NCBI RefSeq assembly: GCF_016545825.1
Contig: NC_052615.1
Location: 24,482,520 to 24,546,519 of the forward strand
Length of the DNA: 64,000 bases
Source: Eucalyptus grandis
Lineage: Eukaryota > Streptophyta > Magnoliopsida > Myrtales > Myrtaceae
Direction of reading: 5' to 3'
Part shown: in pieces, positions 1 through 12,700 of the stretch
How the letters are laid out: every line of letters begins with the position of its first letter
Numbering within the stretch: the stretch's first letter is position 1
Position numbers and translations under genes: made by a program
The notes under the pieces: generated by a model
What the model was told of the DNA's origin: nothing
Database searches by the model: none
The model's input: the letters and a program-made list of their open reading frames with translations, nothing else

Positions 1-2485
1 ATTATGGTGATAGCTGCTCAGTATTGCATCTCGTAATCTCAGATTTCTATTTGTGATAGATGCAGCAACACGTGGCAGAGAATCTGTGTTGGGATCCAAA
101 GCAAGACTGTATCTCAAAGGCCTGGTATTCATAAAAGCCGTGTCAGCTTTCAAAAACCTATTAATTTCTTGAACCACCAGCTTCCATTCTTTAAAATCAG
201 TATCCTGAAAATAAGATCATGTACACGTCAAGCTCAATGTATAAAAAATAAAGAATCACAACAACTTTGTATTGCCAAGATATAATTTAAGAACTTCTCA
301 TTAGATAGTGTATATAAATGCTCATGGTGTAAATAAATCGCCAATATATCTATGATAGCATCAAAAAAGCTTATTTGGGACAAGATAACTTTCCTATAAT
401 TAGTTTCAGGTGCTCTACTAAACTAAAACACTGTAGTTTCTAAATGTTTTGGCTTTTTGCATTCAGTCAAAAGCTCCTCCTCTGCTTGCATAGCAGCAGT
501 TCATAAGAACCATAGACTGTACATCTCATCAATAATAACATAATAATAGCTATGTTTTAAAAACTAAAGATAAATGGCAAGATGAGAATACCCTATACAT
601 ATGCAGGCATAGCATTTGGCAATTCAGTCTTTCTTCCTAAATCAATCAGATATCCACTGTTTTTAAAGCATTCTATTTGGTGCAGTTTCCCCTCAATTCT
701 ACTTATGGTCTGACATTTGATCCACCTCGTTCTGTCATTCATAAGCTACACAAAACCCAACCTATACTACTTAGAAACAGGAAGTTGCTCCCACTCCCCC
801 ACCTCCTTTTTTTTGGGGGGGGTTATCTTTTAGCTGTGTCAAAATAACTGTCTAAAATAATACAAGCATCTTATTGTGAAAAGACAATTTAAAATCTATA
901 ACCCTCCTGCAACAATTCATCATTTTATCAAATAGACAAATGCCTATAATTCCCAGTGCTACAATCACAGAATGTCACAGTTAATACCACAAACCCCAAA
1001 TTCCATGTTAAGTATGAAAAACCAAAAGCAAGCTGAAGCCCCCTAAACACTCTATATTGTCCAACTTCTTCACATTTTTAGGCTTTAAAATGCTAACATG
1101 CATCCAATTGCTGTTCAGCACAGTAATCTAGTCAACTTTTGTTTTTTAAAGGGAAACTGCTCCTTTTCCGGTTGAAGCATAGGTAAGTTTGGTTCAGTGA
1201 GACCATCTCCGTGTCCCTACTATTATTCAAGATGACGAACCTATAAGTCCAATGCATACGTAGAACTCATTAAAGAGAAACGTAGATGTGTAGGCAATGA
1301 CAACATCCAAGATATAGGTGTCAGCAAAACTCCAAAGAACAATAAAAGACATGAGTGCCACAAACTAAAAAATACCAGTCACGTAGACAGCTCACAGTAG
1401 GGAAGAATAAGAACCTGAAATGTCCTCTTGCATTCATCAACCAACGACTTTAGTTGACTGACCAACTGATTCACCATTTCTCTCTTGTTATAGACTAAAC
1501 AGACCATCAAAAACCGGGCAAGGAACCTCAGCTGCTTGTTGGCCAAATTGAGATCCTGACACAATCCCTCCTTGAAATATTCCCGGGTCAAAATGGCCTC
1601 ATAGAATATGTAGGACTCCGATAAATAACTTGCTTCGCTCGTGCGCATGTACTGCCCAAAATACAGTTGGGCAATCCGGGACGCGATCTCACCAATCTCC
1701 CATCTCTTGAGCCCAGATTCCACCAACTTCTGCCTATTCTCTTGCTGAAACTTCCACAGTTGGGTGTACACTTTGAACACCTTGTAGAAGTAGGTGTCGT
1801 ACCTATCAACAGAGCATGAACATACAAACATCTCACAAATCCCTCTTAACTGGAAAAATTCATGAACGAGAAGTGACAAATTCTTACCATGTCCGAAAAA
1901 GTTACCAAAATGAAGACTCAACAATTAAAATCACGCCACTTCCATTTTCTCAAGTTTCTTAAACATACGACACGCAAAGATCTGGCTTCGTTAATAAACA
2001 GAAAATTGACTTTATACGGATCCATGTTTACAGTTACCACTCAGCAGTGAGCTAAACTAACTGAATTGGATGCTACAAATTGCTGAGAGAAGAGAACAGA
2101 TCACCACAACTCTACTAATACCATCTTCTAATTCAATCAATCAAATAAACTCAGTGCTACAAATTGCTAATGGAATACAATAAATCACCAGAAAATTCTA
2201 CCAACACCCTCTCCAAATCCACTGAATCAATACATGACACAGGCCATCACCCCATAGCCACCCGGCCGCCCACACACAGACTCTCTGAGAGAGAGAGAGA
2301 GAGAACCTCTGGCGCTCGTAGAAGGGCAAGTCCCTGATCTTGGAGAACTTCTTGTCGGCCTTATCGACCAGGGACCAATACACCTCGCTCACCGGTATGT
2401 TGGCATTGCCGCTGCCGCCGCCGCTGCTGTTGCCATGACCGTGCTGCTGGTGCTGATGCTGGTGCTGGTGCTGGTGCTGCGACAT
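1..2485 (-). CDS. SCAI: SCAI (DUF3550/UPF0682) family protein, 5' three exons, cut by the left window edge
   Basis: Three exons can be joined with GT-AG borders and consistent phase: 2485-2307, 1802-1415 and 204-1 (continues off the window). They encode about 257 residues; plant members are usually over 600. The product starts with a His-Gln alternating tract (about residues 3-13) and a Gly/Ser/Asn linker. The family core follows: 'FYERQR|YDTYFYKVF', 'GEIASRIAQLYFGQYMRTSE', 'LANKQLRFLARF', and in exon 3 'FKEWKLVVQEINRFLKAD' and 'MNTRPLRYS'. Animal SCAI is a nuclear cofactor that restrains the MRTF/SRF pathway; the plant role is not established. I chose the ATG at 2485; an in-frame ATG four codons upstream (2497) is an alternative. 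Intron 1 is 504 bp and intron 2 is 1,210 bp. Seen: exons, borders and motifs. Known: family. Inferred: function. Confidence 0.93.
2060..2230 (-). repeat. Imperfect ~85-bp tandem duplication in SCAI intron 1
   Basis: Two adjacent stretches (about 2068-2140 and 2155-2230) both begin 'gctacaaattgct' and continue in parallel ('agatcacca' / 'aaatcacca', then 'ctactaatacc' / 'ctaccaacacc'). It lies wholly inside the intron and next to a GA tract at 2287-2303. No function is suggested. Confidence 0.6.
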
Positions 2486-2840
2486 CGTGATCAGCAACCG
2501 GCTTCACGAACCGTCCGCGATCATCGCGCGGACCGAGAGGATCCGGTTCGCGGTATACGCCGCGGCGATTCCGACGCTCTAGGGAGAATCGGCCGCCGGA
2601 AGCGGCGGCGGCGGCGGCGGCGGCGACCGGAGAGGAGCGCCGGAGCTGAAAAAGCGAGCGCCGCGATTGCCGACGGCGGCGATGCGACGAGGAGTAGAAA
2701 AAGTCGTCTCTCTCTCTCTCTCTCTCTTTCTGAGCAACAGAACTTCTTTCTCGAAATTGCAGAAGTGGTCCCTCAAGTCCCCGTCGCTTTATCTTTGTGC
2801 CCGGGGCGGGGGATGCTTTCGAAATTACCAAAATGACCTC
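2486..2840 (-). promoter_or_regulatory. GC-rich 5' leader/promoter of the SCAI-like gene with a (CT)n tract
   Basis: Directly upstream of the SCAI start the DNA becomes GC- and CpG-rich. It carries a (GGC/CGG) run near 2600-2625 and a CT/GA dinucleotide tract at about 2704-2730. Such tracts are common in plant 5' leaders and are bound by GAGA-binding BPC-type factors. Open frames predicted here on both strands are low-complexity readings of these repeats. The transcription start is not identifiable from sequence alone. Confidence 0.5.
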
Positions 2841-3396
2841 GGATAAAATCGATTTTTAACAATGTGTCTAAACAAGCTCGTGGATTATAAATGTTCATGA
2901 TAATACACTCGACTTAAGAAGCTCATCGATCGAGTGTCTCATAGATCGTGAGTTCCCAATGGACTACGGAATTCGAATGGAGATTCGCGGGGCGCCTGTC
3001 AATCGACTCGAAATGTGAAAGGAAGTTGAAATCTAAGTTGAGAAGGGTCCATCGACTGAGGGGTAATTATAGTTAAAGGATCACGAATGGTTCCGAATGT
3101 TTGAAGTAGCACGCGAGTTAAAAAGAGAGTTGGAGATTATAGATGAAGATCAGGATGTACAAATGAAATCATCCCATTAAGGATAAAGAAGGAAATTGGT
3201 CTATAGACACATTCACGCGTGAACACGTATTTGAAGGTTTTTGCGCTTCAAACAAGAATCATATGTCATCAATCAAGAGTTCATCAAATTATGAAAAATA
3301 TCATTCTGTTCGGGTCTTTATTTAGATTTTGAATTTCAAATTCAAAAACAAAGGAAGCTCATACTAGTGTCGCTCTAAAGTGTTTGATTAGAAGGA
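2841..3396. other. Intergenic, no gene seen
   Basis: AT-rich sequence between the SCAI promoter and the first large duplicated block. No long open frame, RNA gene or recognisable element was seen. Confidence 0.6.
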
Positions 3397-3821
3397 AGCT
3401 CACCTCTCCAACCTTTCCGACCAAAAAGAAAAGAAAGCTCTTTCCACCTATGTTTGGTAAGCTCCAAGAAGTACTATGAAAAAGCTATCAAACTCATCTC
3501 ATGAACAGAAAATTAGCTCATAGTAAATATCTCATTGAGAGAAAGAAGGCGTGTTTGTTGGTGCCACGGTAGTAGCGATTGCCTTGACATTCAAATTCAA
3601 TCGTGCTAGTCGGCCTGTACAGTTGTGATCAAGCTAGTGCGACCGCAAATGTAGCTATAGTGGTGGTCGCGTTATTATCCACGTAAAAGGAGAAATATAA
3701 GGTCCCTCTATGATCTTGAAGTAGTCATTTTTATGGTTCCTCATATACTTGAAAACTATTCTATTTCAAGAACAAATTTACAGAAAAAGAAGAAGAAGTA
3801 ATCCTCAAACATTTAGGCCGT

Positions 3822-4185
3822 GCAACAATGTACGTGAGCTAATTTCGCAAAATCTCAAAATAGCATAAATCTATATACACATGAGATCATTAATCCTTTA
3901 AAATGATATTTAAGGGGTGATTTTCTGAGCATGCATCATTTACAAATTAGTTAACAATCTCTCTCAATTGCATGCGTGATTTTTATATTACATGAGTCAT
4001 GTTCACTATAATAATGTACACAAGCTAATTTCACAAAATCTAGAAGCAGTGTGAATCTATATACAAGTGAGATCATTGATCCCTTAAAAAGGATATTTAA
4101 GGGGCGATTTTGGAAGGGTGCATCATTTACAGATTAGTTAATAATCTCTCTCAATTGTATGCGTGATTTATGATATTATAAGAGT
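3822..4185. repeat. ~190-bp tandem duplication private to D1
   Basis: The stretch 3822-4003 is repeated at 4011-4185. Shared anchors are 'gagctaatttc.caaaatct', 'gtgaatctatataca', 'gatatttaagggg', 'gcatcatttaca.attagtta' and 'atctctctcaattg'. The partner block D2 has one copy only (16812-16990), so the duplication arose after D1 and D2 separated, or was lost from D2. Confidence 0.8.
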
Positions 4186-4574
4186 TGTGTTCCATCCATG
4201 ACCATAAAGATTAAAGTGGTTTGGTTTATGTTCCAAGGAGTACCATGGTGTCCACATAAATTATTACACTTATTCTTATTAGGTCAACCCATGGCCACCA
4301 ACCTTAAACCATGTAAATTTTATAACACGCAGTTGCTCCATGCACAAATATATAAAAACCACACAGCTTGAGCAAAGCATGCAATTCACAAATCCACGTA
4401 GACAAAAGAAGAGAGATACTTGTATTAGAGAGAGAATAAATTATAGGACCGTGACCCTCTCCACTTCGTTACCACCTCGTCTTCTCAGAGAAACAACTGA
4501 TGTGAAATATCAGAGCTATGTGCCGACATTGATCATTTAATTGTCACATGGCTCGCTCACTAGATTTGTTCAGG

Positions 4575-4652
4575 CTTCCTCTCATGGGTGAGACCATTTA
4601 GTTGATGATTTCTAGTTACTTTCTGGACCTTATTCCATTCTTCAAGAAGTAG
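4575..4652 (+). pseudogene. Cytochrome P450 N-terminal fragment, decayed (D1 copy)
   Basis: Reads L-P-L-M-G-E-T-I-stop-L-M, then 'YFLDLIPFFKK' and a stop. This is a degraded version of the P450 segment 'GLPLIGE.L...Y.LD..PF.KKR' that follows the proline-rich hinge. It is collinear with the longer fragment at 17598-17747 in D2. Two in-frame stops and the absence of any further P450 sequence show it is dead. Confidence 0.65.
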
Positions 4653-4701
4653 AACATAAAGGCACTCATTACACCTCATCACCCATTTCACAATCATGAC
4701 T

Positions 4702-4880
4702 TTGGGAAATTACCTAATGAGTTTTAAATCTATTTTATGGATGCTAATTTCATCCTAAAATTTTCAATTTTATCAACTTAGTAATAAACACTTGCACAAA
4801 ATCCCAATGTAGTTCTCCTCATTAATTGTTCCTAGAAATCACCAATATGGCGGTGTGCTATGTAGGATGGTCGTTTATAA
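4702..4880. repeat. Short dispersed intergenic repeat (D1 copy)
   Basis: Text of the type 'gggaaattacctaa.gagt..taaa' then 'caattt...atcaac', 'cacaaaatcccaatgtagt.ctcc' and 'ctatgtaggatgg'. Related copies are at 17803-17985 (the D2 equivalent) and, more diverged, at 46775-47130. It resembles a very abundant low-complexity repeat I associate with Myrtaceae genomes (recall, not checked). Confidence 0.5.
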
Positions 4881-5758
4881 CTAGTGCACCATGTCATGGA
4901 TTCTTAGCAAAGTTTGAGCAGAATGATAAAAACCCAAAAACTTTTTTCTATAGTATGTCCGCCATTAGAATGCTTGATTAGAGAGGGTCCTTACGTGCTG
5001 TGAATTAAACTGTTGTAATAATTTGATTGCTAGAAAATCTGCTACATTTAATATCTCATCTTTTATCAAAACGCGATTTAACACAGTGCATACTATAATA
5101 CTATATTGATTTTTAAAAATAGAAGTTGAAAAACTTGAAAGCTTTGATGGACTTCTATCAATCATATAATAACAAATATATATATATATAGATATATATA
5201 TCTGCATATGGAAATTTCTCAAATTGAAGTGTTGAGCTCCTTGATCATGTGAATCAATTATTTTCTCCCTAGCAAATACAAATTCATTGTTGCTTTGCAC
5301 GTTTTAAGAAAAGAATGAGTTCCAAAAAAAGAAAAAGGCATTACCCTTCTTGACAAGCTTTCATTAGATTACAATCAATGACTAATTGCCTCAAAATGAA
5401 ATTTGAATTTAGATGTAGCATTTGAAAATGACACGAATGAAATATCAATAAATGCGAAGGGGAATTTATTTCGTAAGGAATGTTTGTAGTTAATGTTGAA
5501 TATATATTACTTATCATGGTGGTTCGTAAGTCACTTTCTTAAGTTTCAACATCTAACGAATAAACCTTAGTCTTCACCCTTAGCAATTCAATTAAAGCAT
5601 AACAATTTTGTTAGTTTATAGAATATCTTTAAAGATTTATTAGATATTATCTTACACAATGTGTAAAGAAAGAAGAAAAATAAGAAGAAATATTAGAAGA
5701 AAGAATAAGAGGAGGAGGTACATAAAAGATTGTAACCTAACCACTTCCACATTAAAAT

Positions 5759-6788
5759 GGAGAAAATAAACTACTAAGTTTGCCCTAATAGCCACATTTC
5801 TTACCTAGGAAAGATGAGGTGAAGGGTTCGAATCATCACTTTTGGGGAGGGACAATTTAGTTTCAGGTGTGGATATCGACTCTCACACTTTACAAAGAGT
5901 CAGGTCAAAAATTTGAGAATGATAATTAGAGTAAAAATAAAATAGGTTCAATAAAAAAAAATGAAGAAAATATTATGTTCTCAAGTGATAAACACGTTAG
6001 GTTCATACTAGTCCATTTAATGGCCCACTCGTGTCATTTTTGGGGCCCATCTATTAAAAACCTTGCATCCTCTCTCTTCAATTAATGTTTTTACTAGTTT
6101 TTCTTCTTTTTCTTTTTTTTTCCCCTTTTTTTTCTTCTTCTTCCTCCTTTCACTCCATCGAGGGCGATAACCTCAACTCAAACTCTTATAAATCGCCTTC
6201 CACCACCACATCACCTTCGTCTCAGTCCACCACCTCACCGCCGTCTCAATCCTCCATTGTCATGCTCAAGCTTGGCCGACAAACATGAGCCACAAATTTT
6301 GGATCTAAGCTCGAGTGAGCCTTAGATTTGTGATCTAGAGCTCAACTCAACCTCGAATCTATTGATTCCAGGTCAACTGAGGTCAACGTAGGCAACAAAC
6401 AAGGCAAAGGCAGAGGCGACGACATGGTTTGCCGACGCGACGGAGGGCCTCAAGCTCTTAGCCGACACGAGCACCGATGCAGAGGGCGCAAGAGGAGTTA
6501 GACAGGAGGCGATGGCACTAGAGGTTGGAGATGGAGGCGACGAGGCAACGTGACAAAGGTGGCAGGGTCTATGGAAGCGAGAGAGCATTTTGAAAAATTA
6601 AGAGTAAACTTTGTTCTTTTTAAGAAAAAGCAAAAGAGAGAGGAGAGAGAGAGAGAGTTTGATTAATTGAAGAGAAAGAGGGGATGCAAGGGTCTCTGAC
6701 AGGTAGGCCTTAAAAATGACATGTGTTGACTATTGAATGGATTAGTATAAAGCTGGCATGTCTATCACTTAGGCACCTTATATTTCTC
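5759..6788. mobile_element. Mutator-like DNA element (non-autonomous) with 9-bp target duplication
   Basis: The 9-mer CATTAAAAT occurs at 5750-5758 and 6789-6797, exactly flanking 5759-6788. The collinear block D2 has a single copy followed by the same downstream text (around 19162, 'attaaaatgtacttgtaacat'), so D2 is the empty site. The ends are inverted: the left end reads GGAGAAAATA, and the right end read backwards is GGAGAAATATA. The similarity then extends for more than 100 bp (left 5971-6090 against right 6660-6788), with shared 'ccttgcatcc' and 'ttcaattaat'. Long terminal inverted repeats plus a 9-bp target duplication are the classic mark of Mutator-like elements. No transposase is present. 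The GC-richer interior (about 6150-6590) might be captured host sequence. Confidence 0.8.
5769..5962 (+). mobile_element. Probable tRNA-derived SINE nested in the Mutator-like element's left terminal repeat
   Basis: A 194-bp insertion splits the left terminal repeat. It is flanked by near-identical 10-mers GGAGAAAATA (5759-5768) and GAAGAAAATA (5963-5972). It contains 'ggttcgaatc' near 5826, matching the RNA polymerase III B box, and ends in an A-rich tail ('aataaaaaaaaatg'). A possible A box precedes it, but weakly. Size, B box, A-rich tail and target duplication fit a plant SINE; the family is not identified. Confidence 0.6.
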
Positions 6789-9700
6789 CATTAAAATATA
6801 CTTGTAACATATGTCACATAAAAAATATCAAAGAACTTGACAACCAATCACAGATTGACATGTTGTGAGCTTGAAAAGAGCCCTAACTAGATTTATAACT
6901 TCAACGTTTCAGGATTTCGTGTAATCTTTGTGACTTTTGCTTGGAAATGAGGAGTTTGTCATAGGTTCAGTGCGGGTTGGTTCGGACCTCCAGTCCCAAT
7001 AGAACCTTCGACACGATTGAACCCTTTTGACCTCTTTACTTGCATCGACATGTGTCTCTAGGATCTACCTCACTGCAAACCAGGCCACAATGATGGTTTT
7101 AAATCGTAAGCCTACCCTTTTTAGGTCAAATAATTGTAAGGTAAAATGAAATGAAAAAAAGGAATTACTATTTGATTATAAAGCTAGAGTCGCTTTTACC
7201 TTCTCTCTTTTAATGAGCCATACTTTTAGTAGGCCAATATTTCACTCAGCAAACTAATAAATAGAAATTTATATGTTGATCGTAAATGTCTGACAGTTTC
7301 AAAATAATCCATGAATTAGTTTGCTCAACACACCTTACAAATAAACAAATAAAATTACCCATATAATGTTCACAATGACTTTAATAAACTAATTACCAAT
7401 ATTATGCCTTAAGTTCATGATTAATTGGATCTTGTTGAGGAATGTGATCAAAGGCAAACATTTAAGCAAGCGAAATATTTTTTAACCACCAAAAAGAGAA
7501 TGACTAAATCACTATTGAAATAAGGCTTCCGCTGTAGAGTAAACGTGGTGGCTTGAAGAAACTATACAGACTATATAATCCTGGTAGGATATTACAAATA
7601 TATTGGCTAACAAGATTATACATTTTAGTAGTTTTGAATATTCCAAATTTTCAATTAGTTTTCTTCAAATGTCTAGTCAAGTCATGGGAAACCGGATTGA
7701 CCAGACCCAATTTTACAATATTTCATCAATGCTAAAGATACTAAAATTCACAGAGTAAATTAAATTACTAAGTAATGTGACAATCTATACGTAGTTATCC
7801 AAGCTACTAGAACTGTTTAAGCACCAAAAGATATGTTGCTAGCAAATTTAGTGGACAAGTCTTAATGTATCTTGCATCATTCGATTTATTTTGTTTCACC
7901 ATTCCAACACATGAAATTACATCAGTTTGCATATTTCTTTCTTTGGGATTCTACGAAGATCTTGGCTAACAAGACCAAATATCATGTAAGTTCGACTATT
8001 CCAAATCTCCAAACTACACTTCAAGCACCAAAGATTTCTTCACATATTGGTTCACATTGGGTTCAAATGGGATTGGCCCGGCCCACCCTCTCGAATTTTG
8101 GATCTGGGTCGGGTTGAACCGGTATCCTTGCAGGTTAACAAATAGTTCACTTCTATTCTATTCTTCAAGGTGGGCTCATGCGGATTAATGGATTGGGGTT
8201 ATTTTGGACGGGTCTAACTCCATGTAGATTCCATATGGTGATGATTTCTCTATGCTAGTCTGTAATGCTACTTAAGTCTAGGATAGGATTAGGAAATGAT
8301 CCAAATTTAAACTTTTAAAGTGATCCTTGAGTGCTGAAATTGAGAAGTTCCGACAAGTTTGGAAGCAAGCAAAGGATGATTTTGTAAATGAGTTGAATTA
8401 GATATTGATCCAAACATGATGGGAATTTGAAGCTTTTTAGGCAAAACAAACTGATCACGTTCAAACAATTTCATTGAAGTGAAATCAACCCAGCATCCGT
8501 TCTTTAGTTATTCATAAATTTGCCTGAAAGCAAATTGTACTTGATAGAACTTCTACTGCAATTGAATTATTATCTTCGAAAAGTGTATTATATTTGTTCC
8601 CCCATCTTATTTATGTAGGAAGATTGCATTGATTTGTTATGACCATTCTTTTCGTTGTTGGGCTTAAAACAACGGTGGCTCATAATTTTTGGCAATATCC
8701 TATTGTGTTAGGAGTGCAGTCACCTCTAGCCAGCTAATTAATTAGTCCCAAATTTTCTAAGGTACAAAAAATGATCCTTGAATGCTGAAGTTGAGAAGTT
8801 TTTATAAGCTAGGAAGCAATCCAAAGGTTGATTTCATTTTCATAAGTCAATGAGATATTGATATAGACATAATGGAAATTCGGTGCCTTTTTAGATGGAA
8901 TGGACCGCTTTCAAGTAATTGCGCTATAGTGACATCGACCTGCCATTCCGGTGATTTAATTACGTACAAATTAGCCCAAAAGTTTGCAAAGCTTTTTTGT
9001 TGTAAATTGAATCATTATCATTGCAACGTGTCCGTTTGCCCTCCCATCACATTAATATGGGAAGATCACAATGCTCTGTTGTGACTTTCATTCTTAGGTT
9101 TAAAATAACCGAGTCATTCTTTTTGCCTCTACCAACTAATTAATTTGTCAACAACTTTTTAAGGCTACAAAAAATGTAAGCTAAGCAACAAAAGCAGGCG
9201 TGAAAAGGGGAAAGAAGCCATGAAAAGGTCAACTATCTCACTTGGAGAAGGAGAGAGGAGGACTTGGAAATCGGTTGACTCAAATGGTCGGAAGACACGT
9301 GTAACGGGCTAAAAACAAACGTATCTTCCCATCGTCCTGGGCACATAATTGAGTAGAGTCCATATAGGTATGAAAAGTCTAGGCTTCTAGAAGAGGCATG
9401 CTAAGTACGAATTTTGTATTTGCTATTTTTCATGGTTTTTTGTCTTTGATGTCAAAAGTTGGGTTCAGCAATAAATTCAGGTGCTTGTCAGCAAAAATAA
9501 TTTTATTCGAGATAATTAACGAACTTAAAGACTTAAAGCATGAAATGATAAAAAATTTCGAAAACTCGCATCACAAATTCTACACTAAACTCTCGAAGTC
9601 TTAATCCAAAACTAACAAAAATTTCAGGCTGAGCACCTAATTGGGGGTAAGAACCTCTCTCTCCCCTTTAACCCCACCATCATTTCGTCAATTAGGAGGA

Positions 9701-12700
9701 TTTTGAAACTCCTTTAGTAGCTCTTTAACAATAGGAGAGACTTTGTGATATGAACGCATTAGTCGGTCACTTCAAAATATCGAAACGCCTCTTTCCATGC
9801 AGGCCGGCCCTCGAGGAAAAATCCCTCACTTCCTAGCACCTTCCTTTAACGCCATAAATCGACTTATATCTCTTCAAATTGAACCAACCAAAACACATTT
9901 ATATTGCATTGGAAGCCACTTTCATTTCAGGTCATATATCTATCTTTCGAAAAAAAGTTATCTGAAATTAGAGAATAATAAAATGAAAAGTAGTGATCGA
10001 ATAAATAAAACCAAAGTGATGGAAAGTTCTAAAGACTCACGTTGCAAATTCCATGCTAAATTATCATAATCTTCATCCAAAACTAATGAAAATTTTAGCT
10101 GAGCACTTACTACAGGGTAAGAACCTCTCTTGCCCCTTCAAGCCCATTGTCATTTTGTCAATCAGGAGGACTTTGAAACTCCTCTAGTAGCTCTTCAACG
10201 ATAGGAGAGATTTTGCGATCTAATTACATTAATCAGTCACTTCTATCGAAACGCTCATTTCCACGCGGGGTTGACCCTCAAGAAAGAATTCCTCGCTTCG
10301 TTGCACCTTCCTTCAATGCCAAAATTGGCTTATATCTCTTCAAATTGAAATAGCCAAAACAAAATTTATGTTGCACGGAAAGCCACTTTCAATTTAGCTC
10401 ATATGTTTATCTTTTGAAAAAAGTTATTTGAAATTAGAGAATAATAAAATCAAACACAACGACCGAATAAATAAAGTAGAAGTGATGAAAAGTTCTGAAA
10501 ACTCGTGTTGCAAATTCCACGCTGAATTATCAAAATCTTAATCCAAAACGAACAAAAATTTAGCCAAGCATCCATTGTGGGGTGGAACCTCTCTCGCCCC
10601 TTTGAGCCCGTTATCATTTTGTCAACTAGGAGGACTTCAAAACTCCTCTAGTAGCTCTTCAACAATAGGAGAGACTTTGTGATCTGATCACATTAGTCAA
10701 TCGCTTCAAAATATCAAAATGCCTATTTTCACGTGGGGCCGACCCTTGAGGAAGAATTCCTCGCTTCCTAACACCTTCCTTCAATGCCATAAATTGACAT
10801 ATATCTCTTCAAATTGAACTAGCCAAAACACACTAATGTTGCACGGGAAGCTTTTTTCATTTTAGGTCATGTTTCTGTCTTTCGAAAAAAAGTTATTTGA
10901 AATTAGAGAATAATAAAATCAAATGCAGCAACCAAATAAATAAAATAGAAATAATGAAAAGTTCTAAAAACTCACGTTGCAAATTCCACACTGAATTATC
11001 ATAATCTTAATCCAAAACTAACGAAAATTTTAGCTAAGCACCTACTACGAGGTAAGAACCTCTCTCGCCCCTTTAAGCCTGTAGTCATTTCGTCAACAGG
11101 AAGGACTTTGAAACTCTTCTAGTAGCGCTTCAATGATTGGAGAGACTTTACAATCTGACCACGTTAGTCGGTCACCTCAAAATATCAAAACACCTATTTT
11201 CATGTGGGGCCGACTCTCGAGGAACAATCCCTCCCTTCTTAACACCTTCCTTCAATGCCATAAATTGACGTATATCTCTTCAAATTGAACTAGCCAAAAC
11301 ACACTTATGTTGCATGGGAAGCTACTTTCATTTTAGGTCATATGTTTGTCTTTTGAAAAAATTTATTTGAAATTAGAGAATAATAAAATCAAATGCAGCA
11401 ACCAAATAAAGAAAATAGAAGTGATGAAAAGTTCTAAAAACTTGCATTGCAAATTACACACTGAATTACCATAATCTTAATCCAAAACTAACAAAAATTT
11501 TAGCTAAGCACCTACTACGGGGTAAGAACCTCTCTCGCCCCTTTAAGCCTATAGTCATTTCGTCAACTGGAAGGACTTTGAAACTCTTCTAGTTGCTCTT
11601 CAATGATTGAAGAGACTTTACAATTTGACCACGTTAGTCGGTCACCTCAAAATATCAAAACACCTATTTCCATGTGGGGCCGACCCTCACGGAACAATCC
11701 CTCCTTTCCTAACACCTTCCTTCAAAATCATTATGGACTTATATCTCTTCAAATTAAACTAGCCAAAACACACTTATGTTGCACGGGAAGCCACTTTCAT
11801 TTCAAGTCATATATTTGCCTTTCAAAAAAAGTTAGTTGAAATTAGAGAACAATAAAATCAAATACGGTGGCTGAATAAATAAAATAGAAGTGATGAAAAG
11901 TTCCAAAAACTCATGCTGCAAATTCCACTCTGAATTATCATAATCTTAATTCAAAACTAGCTAATAATTTTAGGCCTAGCACCCATCTCGGGGTAAGAAC
12001 CTCTCCCGCCCCTTTGAGCCCATTGTCATTTCATGAACCTGGACAACTTTGAAGCTCCTCTACTAGCTCTTTAACGATAGGAAAGACTTTGCAATCCAAT
12101 CACATTAGTCAAATGCTTCAAAATATGAAAATGCCTATTTTCACACGAGGTCGACCCTTGAGAAAGGATCCCCCTCTTCCTAACACCTTCTCCTTCAACG
12201 CCATAATCAACTTATATTTCACATTGTCATTTTGTCAATCAGGAGGACTTTGAAACTCCTCTAGTAGCTCTTCAACGATAGGAGAGATTTTGCGATCTAA
12301 TTACATTAATCGGTCACTTCTATCGAAACGCTTATTTCCACGCGGGGCTGACCCTCGAGAAAGAATTCCTTGCTTCCTTGCACCTTCCTTCAATGCCAAA
12401 ATTGGCTTATATCTCTTCAAATTGAACTAGCCAAAATACATTTATGTTGCACGGGAAGCCGCTTTCATTTCAGCTCATATGTTTATCTTTTGAAAAAAGT
12501 TATTTGAAATTAGAGGATAATAAAACCAAACACAATGACCGAATAAATAAAGTAGAAGTCATGAAAAGTTTTGAAAACTCACATTGCAAATTCCACGCTG
12601 AATTATCAAAATCTTAATCCAAAACGAACAAAATTTTAGAGCATCCATTGTGGGGTGGAACCTCTCTCGCCCCTTTGAGCCCGTTGTCATTTTGTCAACT

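Larger units (their letters stand above)
3397..9645. repeat. Large direct-repeat block D1 (partner of D2 at 16421-25480)
   Basis: Collinear similarity to 16421-25480 can be followed by eye at many anchors: 'cagaaaattagctcatagtaaat' type text at 3505/16530, 'caaggagtacca' at 4233/17044, 'ggacttctatcaatcatat' at 5149/18612, 'caaataaaattacccatataa' at 7347/19724, 'gcaccaaagatttcttcacatattggttcac' type text at 8025/20383, and 'atggtcggaagacacgtgta' at 9282/25177. Copies have diverged by point changes and small indels. D1 uniquely carries a transposon insertion (5759-6788) and a 190-bp tandem duplication (3822-4185). Apart from a broken P450 exon I see no conserved gene. Edges are approximate. Confidence 0.85.

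Noticed and set aside
1588..1836. 82-codon minus-strand frame inside SCAI exon 2
   Set aside because: Alternate frame of a well-supported exon.
2361..2836. Plus- and minus-strand open frames overlapping the SCAI first exon and leader
   Set aside because: Shadows of the SCAI exon and of GGC/CT repeats; the minus-strand exon is supported by family motifs and splice sites.
4340..4540. Small open frame after a TATA-like 'atatataaaaacc' (D1), considered as a short gene with its own promoter
   Set aside because: The D2 counterpart shifts frame in the first half; only a short C-terminal reading is shared, so support is too weak. Mentioned within the P450 finding.
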